A stretch of DNA of 9,634 nucleotides, taken from UBA12465 sp964408785 (lineage in GTDB: Bacteria > Patescibacteriota > Patescibacteriia > Patescibacteriales > UBA12465). Below the pieces are notes generated by a model. That model searched no databases. It was not told where the DNA came from and saw only the letters and a program-made list of their open reading frames with translations. The stretch's first letter is position 1, and every line of letters begins with the position of its first letter. This document shows positions 6,414 to 9,634 of this stretch, piece after piece. The stretch is from contig CAYPAS010000026.1 in the NCBI GenBank assembly GCA_964408785.1, positions 1-9,634 on the forward strand. Reading direction: 5' to 3'. Position numbers and translations under genes: made by a program.

Positions 6414-7022
6414 TTATTTATTTTCCTCCGGCTTGGCTTCGGCTTTTTCTGGATTTTCAGGCGGCGTATTTTCTTCCGCTGATACCTGTTTGGGGGCGGC
6501 GATGGAAACGACTAGAGCCTCAGAAGGATTAAGCACCTCTATTCCCTTAGGCAAAGATAGGTCGCTAACTTTCAAATGGCTATCCAAAGAATCAAAGGCG
6601 CTGATATCGACCTCAATATGCTCAAGTAAATTACCAGGTAAACACTCGACATCTAAAGCGTCGAGATCTTTTATCAAAGTTCCGCCCAGCTCTTTAACGG
6701 CGCGAGATTCACCGACAAAAAGCAAAGGAATGGAAGTCGAAACTTTTTCCTTCATATCAACTTGGAAAAAATCGATATGGACTAATTCGCCCTTGATGGC
6801 GCCACGGCGAACATCTTTAATAATTACCTGATGCGCCTTACCCTCGATTTCTAAATCGATCAAACTAGACTCTCCCGCCTGCTGGAAAGCCTTCTGGGTT
6901 TCCGACTTTTTTAATTTCAAACTCAAATTCTTAACATGGCGTCCATAGATGACACCCGGCAGATAATCGCTACTTAATCTTTCATCTTTTTGTCGCGGCT
7001 CGGCCGCTAATTTGATGTTCAT
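6414..7022 (-). CDS. rplY: 50S ribosomal protein bL25, CTC (long) form
   Basis: Binds 5S rRNA in the central protuberance of the large subunit. The 202 residues make this the long CTC/TL5 type, not the 94-residue E. coli type. The N-terminal 5S-binding domain (1-90) shows LPGVIYGR (21-28), then HQVIIKDVRRGAIKGELVHIDF (64-85), the strongest family signature. The C-terminal beta domain (about 97-178) has IPLLFVGES, GGTLIKDLDALDVECLPGNL and LPKGIEVL. A Pro/Glu-rich acidic tail (179-202) closes the protein and is probably disordered. It lies 10 bp after the rodA stop with no Shine-Dalgarno, and is the last gene of the leftward unit. Family assignment is firm. Co-transcription with rodA is inferred from spacing. 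Confidence 0.94.
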   Translation of the reverse strand: MNIKLAAEPRQKDERLSSDYLPGVIYGRHVKNLSLKLKKSETQKAFQQAGESSLIDLEIEGKAHQVIIKDVRRGAIKGELVHIDFFQVDMKEKVSTSIPLLFVGESRAVKELGGTLIKDLDALDVECLPGNLLEHIEVDISAFDSLDSHLKVSDLSLPKGIEVLNPSEALVVSIAAPKQVSAEENTPPENPEKAEAKPEENK

Positions 7023-7032
7023 ATTTTTTATG

Positions 7033-8139
7033 TTAATAGCTTATCCTTGATCTAATTATTATATTCTCGATTATGCCGACTATTATAAGCAAAGAAAGAA
7101 GCGAACTGCCGCCATAACTAACAAACGGTAGAGGCAGTCCGACAACTGGCACTAAAGCGGAAACCATGCCGATATTAACGAACATCTGGATAAAGACTAA
7201 GCCGGCGGCGCCAATAATAAAATAAATGCCAAAGTCGCTATTTATTTTAGGCAAAGCCCTAAAACAGCGGAAAAAGAATACCGAATAAAAAATGATTATC
7301 ATCAGGGCTCCGAAGAATCCTAATTCTTCAGCAATGACGGCAAAAATAAAATCCGTCTGCGCTTCCGGCAAGAATTTTAATTGCGATTGTGAACCGAAAC
7401 CGACGCCTTTGCCAAATAAACCGCCGGAGCCGATAGCGATAGTCGACTGAACGGTGTTATAACCAGAACCAAGGGCGTTAGCGCTAGGATCGATAAAATT
7501 AAGGATGCGGTCTTTCTGGATAGAATTAAAAAAGAAAAGCCAAGCGAATAAAGCTAAAACGAATATAGATAAAAATATCCCCGCTAGATAACGGCGATCA
7601 AAACCAGCGGCAATCACCAGAATCAGCCAGATAGCCCCTAAGATCAAGGACGAACCGAAATCCGGTTGCATAACGATCAAAAACATCGGCAAAGCGGCGA
7701 TAATTCCGGAAATCAGCAAATGGCGAAAGGTCTTGACCTTGGTTGCTAAATCCGCAAAATAACTGGAAAGAAAAAGGATTAAAGCGAGTTTGGCTAATTC
7801 CACCGGCTGGACAGCGAAACCGCCGACAAAAAACCAACCTTTAGTTCCGTTGACTGTTTCACCCAAAAACAGAACCGCGCCCAAAAGAATGAGAAAAATA
7901 AAATAAATATAGCGGCTCAATGACTTGAGCGAATGAAAATCGATAAAAGAAACGATGAACATCACTAAAAATCCCAGCAAAGCCGAGATTAGCTGTTTAT
8001 GGAAATTCAAGAGATTAACGCTTCCCCTTCCCAAGGCGACACTGTATATTTCCACTAAGCCAAAAACGACCAGAAGCAAGACAGCGGAAAACATTATCCA
8101 ATCAAAATTCTTTAAATACAGTTTAATCCTTGAAAACAT
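7033..8139 (-). CDS. rodA: SEDS peptidoglycan glycosyltransferase RodA (FtsW/RodA/SpoVE family)
   Basis: Membrane enzyme that polymerises lipid II into glycan strands during cell elongation, normally paired with a class B penicillin-binding protein. The 368 residues form about ten membrane helices. Motifs in order are NGTKGWFFVGGFAVQPVELAK-type sequence with QPVE at 111-114, QPDFGSSL (158-165), GSGGLFGKGVGFGSQSQ (237-253), the catalytic-loop PEAQTDFIF (258-266) with the essential Asp at 263, AEELGFFG (270-277), and the terminal NIGMVSALVPVVGLPLPFVSYGGSS block (from 322). The last block and the QTDFIF loop fit RodA better than FtsW, but without the matching PBP2 gene the split is less certain than the family. 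It starts 14 bp after the upstream membrane-protein gene, without a Shine-Dalgarno. Confidence 0.93.
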   Translation of the reverse strand: MFSRIKLYLKNFDWIMFSAVLLLVVFGLVEIYSVALGRGSVNLLNFHKQLISALLGFLVMFIVSFIDFHSLKSLSRYIYFIFLILLGAVLFLGETVNGTKGWFFVGGFAVQPVELAKLALILFLSSYFADLATKVKTFRHLLISGIIAALPMFLIVMQPDFGSSLILGAIWLILVIAAGFDRRYLAGIFLSIFVLALFAWLFFFNSIQKDRILNFIDPSANALGSGYNTVQSTIAIGSGGLFGKGVGFGSQSQLKFLPEAQTDFIFAVIAEELGFFGALMIIIFYSVFFFRCFRALPKINSDFGIYFIIGAAGLVFIQMFVNIGMVSALVPVVGLPLPFVSYGGSSLLSLLIIVGIIENIIIRSRISY

Positions 8140-8153
8140 AAGCTTTTAATCAT

Positions 8154-9038
8154 TTATTCGCCACTAGACTGGTAGCGCAAGTAGACTGAATCATCGATAA
8201 TGTTTATATCCGGCTGGATATCAACCCGGCTAGCTCTTATTTTTCCCGGCCAAGACAAAGAAACTTGCTGTGAATTACCGCTGATAAAATTAGCCAGATG
8301 ATAACTATTTATTCCAACTAGTTCCGAACCCTGAAAAAGAGCGATAGTTAGAGGGACGTCATAATAACCAAAAGGAGAGGGGTTACTGATTTCAAAATCG
8401 AGATGATTATAATCCTGATTAGCGGCGGCGTAAGAATCAGGCTGATTGAAAGAAATATTGTTAACCTTGAAATCTAAGCGCGACTGGCGATAACTTTCCC
8501 AATCACTTATTTCATGGGCGTTTATCCTCTGCCAAAAGACATTATTGATTTCAAAAGAAACCCCGCTCGCATCACCGCCTAAATCCTGGTTCAAGGCGTA
8601 AACATATTTTTCGCCTCCCGGTAAAATAAAAGATTGGCCGCAAACCACATTCTCACCAGATTTTTTAAAGCAATAATTAAAACCGGAGAAAAATCTATCA
8701 TTAGGATTCTTCAGTAAAACAGCTAAATCAAAATTGCTTCCTGATTTAAAAATCGATAAAGCCGAGGCCTGTATAGCTTCGTTTCTTTGGCGCGGTGCGG
8801 AAACCTGAGGATCGATTTCCTGATCGCCGGGATTAAGGAAATAGATTAAATAATTATAAACGGAAAATATAATCAGGCCGGCGGAAACGATAACCAAAAA
8901 AATAGTTAAGATTTTTAATAAGCGGCGGCGATTAACGGAAAGCCAGAGGCCGATACTCATATCCTTCAAACTTAATCCTTCTGGATCGCGATAAGAAGCG
9001 AGGTCTTTTTCCGAGAGGCCGTTTTCTTGTTTGCTCAT
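8154..9038 (-). CDS. Single-pass membrane-anchored envelope protein with two NPN/NPS repeats, family not recognised
   Basis: I do not recognise the family. The 294 residues have a charged cytoplasmic N-terminus (1-36), a basic RRRLLK (37-42), one membrane helix (about 43-67) and an extracytoplasmic region of about 225 residues predicted to be beta-rich. That region contains two similar units: FDLAVLLKNPNDRFFSGFNY (103-122) and HLDFEISNPSPFGYYDVPL (212-230). Each has hydrophobic strand, N-P-N/S turn, strand, and each is followed by a strand resembling an added-charge hairpin (GENVVCG; GSELVG). This resembles LEA-14/WHy or FxLYD-type beta-sandwich domains, by inference only. C123 and C133 are its only cysteines and could form a disulfide. 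It begins the unit that continues into rodA 14 bp later, suggesting an envelope or wall-synthesis accessory role. Confidence 0.8.
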   Translation of the reverse strand: MSKQENGLSEKDLASYRDPEGLSLKDMSIGLWLSVNRRRLLKILTIFLVIVSAGLIIFSVYNYLIYFLNPGDQEIDPQVSAPRQRNEAIQASALSIFKSGSNFDLAVLLKNPNDRFFSGFNYCFKKSGENVVCGQSFILPGGEKYVYALNQDLGGDASGVSFEINNVFWQRINAHEISDWESYRQSRLDFKVNNISFNQPDSYAAANQDYNHLDFEISNPSPFGYYDVPLTIALFQGSELVGINSYHLANFISGNSQQVSLSWPGKIRASRVDIQPDINIIDDSVYLRYQSSGE

Positions 9039-9043
9039 ATTTA

Positions 9044-9052
9044 TGATATAAT
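9044..9052 (+). promoter_or_regulatory. Predicted aldolase promoter, extended -10
   Basis: TGATATAAT matches the extended -10 perfectly (hexamer 9047-9052). No good -35 is seen at normal spacing. The start near 9059 would give a leader of about 43 nt before the ATG at 9102. The predicted start touches that of the opposite promoter, so the two polymerases would compete for the same DNA. Confidence 0.5.
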
Positions 9053-9064
9053 ATTGATACTAAG

Positions 9065-9093
9065 ATTATAGCACTTATAAGCGATAATTTGAA
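9065..9093 (-). promoter_or_regulatory. Predicted promoter of the envelope protein-rodA-rplY unit
   Basis: On the minus strand TGCTATAAT is a perfect extended -10 (9073-9065) and TTCAAA (9093-9088) matches four of six -35 positions at 17-bp spacing. The start near 9058 leaves a leader of only about 20 nt, with no Shine-Dalgarno. Confidence 0.55.
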
Positions 9094-9101
9094 TCCTTGA
9101 T

Positions 9102-9599
9102 ATGTTAAAAAACGATTGTCCGGCTAGCGTCAGCCAGAAAATGAAAGATGAATATAGACGCAATTTAAATTTATTAACCGGCGGTAGCGGCCGTCTGCTC
9201 TTAGTGGCCGGCGACCAGAAAGTCGAGCATTTAAATGATGATTTCTTCGGCCGCGGCATATCACCAGAAGACGCGGAACCGGAACACTTATTCAAAGTGG
9301 CCGCCGCTTCTAACGGCGGAGTCTTGGCTACTCATTTAGGCTTTATTTCCCGCTATGGCCAAGACTATCCAAATCTGCCTTATATAGTAAAAATCAACGG
9401 CCGAAGCAATCTCGGATCATTTGAAGAAAAATTAGCCGGAGATACTTGGTGGAATATTGAACAGATAATAAATTTCAAAAAACAAAGCGGCCTGAAAATC
9501 GCCGGCATCGGTCTAACTATCTATCTAGGAAATAAATACGAAACAGCCATGCTTAGCCAAGCCGCTCAGCTTATTTTTGAGGCGCACCAAGCGGGATGA
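9102..9599 (+). CDS. fbaB: Class I fructose-bisphosphate aldolase (DhnA/FbaB type), interrupted by TGA
   Basis: Glycolytic/gluconeogenic enzyme that splits fructose 1,6-bisphosphate into dihydroxyacetone phosphate and glyceraldehyde 3-phosphate through a lysine Schiff base. The 165 residues before the TGA correspond to roughly the N-terminal half of the barrel. Seen are LLVAGDQKVEHLNDDFFG (33-50, phosphate/substrate strand of this family), GGVLATHLGFISRYG (72-86), PYIVKING (93-100), KIAGIGLTIYLGN (132-144) and the helix QLIFEAHQAG (156-165). The Schiff-base lysine lies further on and is not in the window. After the TGA the same frame continues VAIVWMYPR, matching the next family strand, so the stop is internal and not the true end. 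The ATG at 9102 has no Shine-Dalgarno. Family is confident; the exact subclass and gene symbol less so. Confidence 0.85.
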   Translation: MLKNDCPASVSQKMKDEYRRNLNLLTGGSGRLLLVAGDQKVEHLNDDFFGRGISPEDAEPEHLFKVAAASNGGVLATHLGFISRYGQDYPNLPYIVKINGRSNLGSFEEKLAGDTWWNIEQIINFKKQSGLKIAGIGLTIYLGNKYETAMLSQAAQLIFEAHQAG

Positions 9600-9634
9600 G
9601 TAGCTATAGTCTGGATGTATCCGCGCGTCCCCAA
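9597..9634 (+). other. In-frame TGA and continued aldolase reading frame to the window edge
   Basis: After GCG GGA the frame reads TGA and then VAIVWMYPRVP to the last base. E. coli FbaB has a similar segment (AHELG-M-VTVLWAYLRN), recalled from memory, so TGA occupies a position normally held by Leu or Met. The frame is unchanged across it, which points to a substitution (for example TTA to TGA) and not an insertion or deletion. The last residues drift from the YPRGK often seen in the family. The window may end at a contig end, where sequence errors are common. Confidence 0.6.

Noticed and set aside
7598..7837. Minus-strand open frame in another frame within rodA
   Set aside because: It is a frame-shifted shadow of rodA, which is intact and has all SEDS motifs.
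9108..9119. ACGATTGT shared between the aldolase start and the arm of the inverted repeat before prfA, with GACGATT also before rpmE
   Set aside because: An eight-base match in A/T-rich DNA within 9.6 kb is expected by chance; one copy is coding and the contexts differ.
1..9634. Mobile element, CRISPR, tRNA or toxin-antitoxin content
   Set aside because: No transposase, integrase, direct-repeat array, cloverleaf or small paired genes are visible. Almost all sequence is explained by housekeeping and envelope genes, and the largest gene-free gap is 135 bp.

Overview
The window looks like chromosomal DNA of a small-genome bacterium, most likely a Patescibacteria/CPR member of the Parcubacteria type. 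This is inferred from combined traits, not from a database match: tightly packed genes, almost no Shine-Dalgarno sequences, a bL31 with a long lysine-rich tail, a PrmC with NLPY instead of NPPY, a class I aldolase with a GDQKVEH block, and a one-membrane-segment envelope protein of unrecognised family next to rodA. All nine genes complete inside the window end in TAA.

Left third (1-3896, minus strand). A surface-glycan operon reads leftward: lipid-linked oligosaccharide flippase, GT4 glycosyltransferase, GT2 glycosyltransferase, then a polytopic membrane protein resembling the O-antigen ligase/polymerase class, cut by the left edge. Gaps are 13, 11 and 4 bp. The likely division of labour is sugar addition to a lipid carrier at the inner membrane face (GT4, GT2), export (flippase), and polymerisation or ligation outside (last gene). 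No nucleotide-sugar synthesis genes are present.

Middle (3897-6410, plus strand). A 135-bp divergent region with a 13-bp perfect inverted repeat over the rpmE -10 box precedes rpmE (bL31). Next come prfA (RF1) and prmC. PrmC methylates the glutamine of the release-factor GGQ loop, so enzyme and substrate are adjacent and probably co-transcribed from a promoter in the rpmE-prfA gap. That promoter lies inside the loop of a long inverted repeat. A GC-rich hairpin terminator closes the unit and probably also serves the convergent L25 gene.

Right third (6414-9634). On the minus strand are an unrecognised membrane-anchored protein with two NPN/NPS beta-sandwich-like repeats, rodA (SEDS peptidoglycan polymerase) and rplY (bL25, CTC form), in that transcription order and closely spaced. 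Divergent from them, a DhnA-type class I fructose-bisphosphate aldolase begins at 9102. It is broken by an in-frame TGA at 9597-9599, after which the same frame still reads family-like sequence to the window edge.

The five most convincing promoters all carry an extended -10 (TGnTATAAT or TGnTAATAT), and only prfA has a convincing Shine-Dalgarno. I see no phage, transposon, CRISPR, toxin-antitoxin or RNA gene, and no clear sign of a wholly new system. The best leads are the interrupted aldolase, the inverted repeats over the rpmE and prfA promoters, and the uncharacterised rodA-linked protein.
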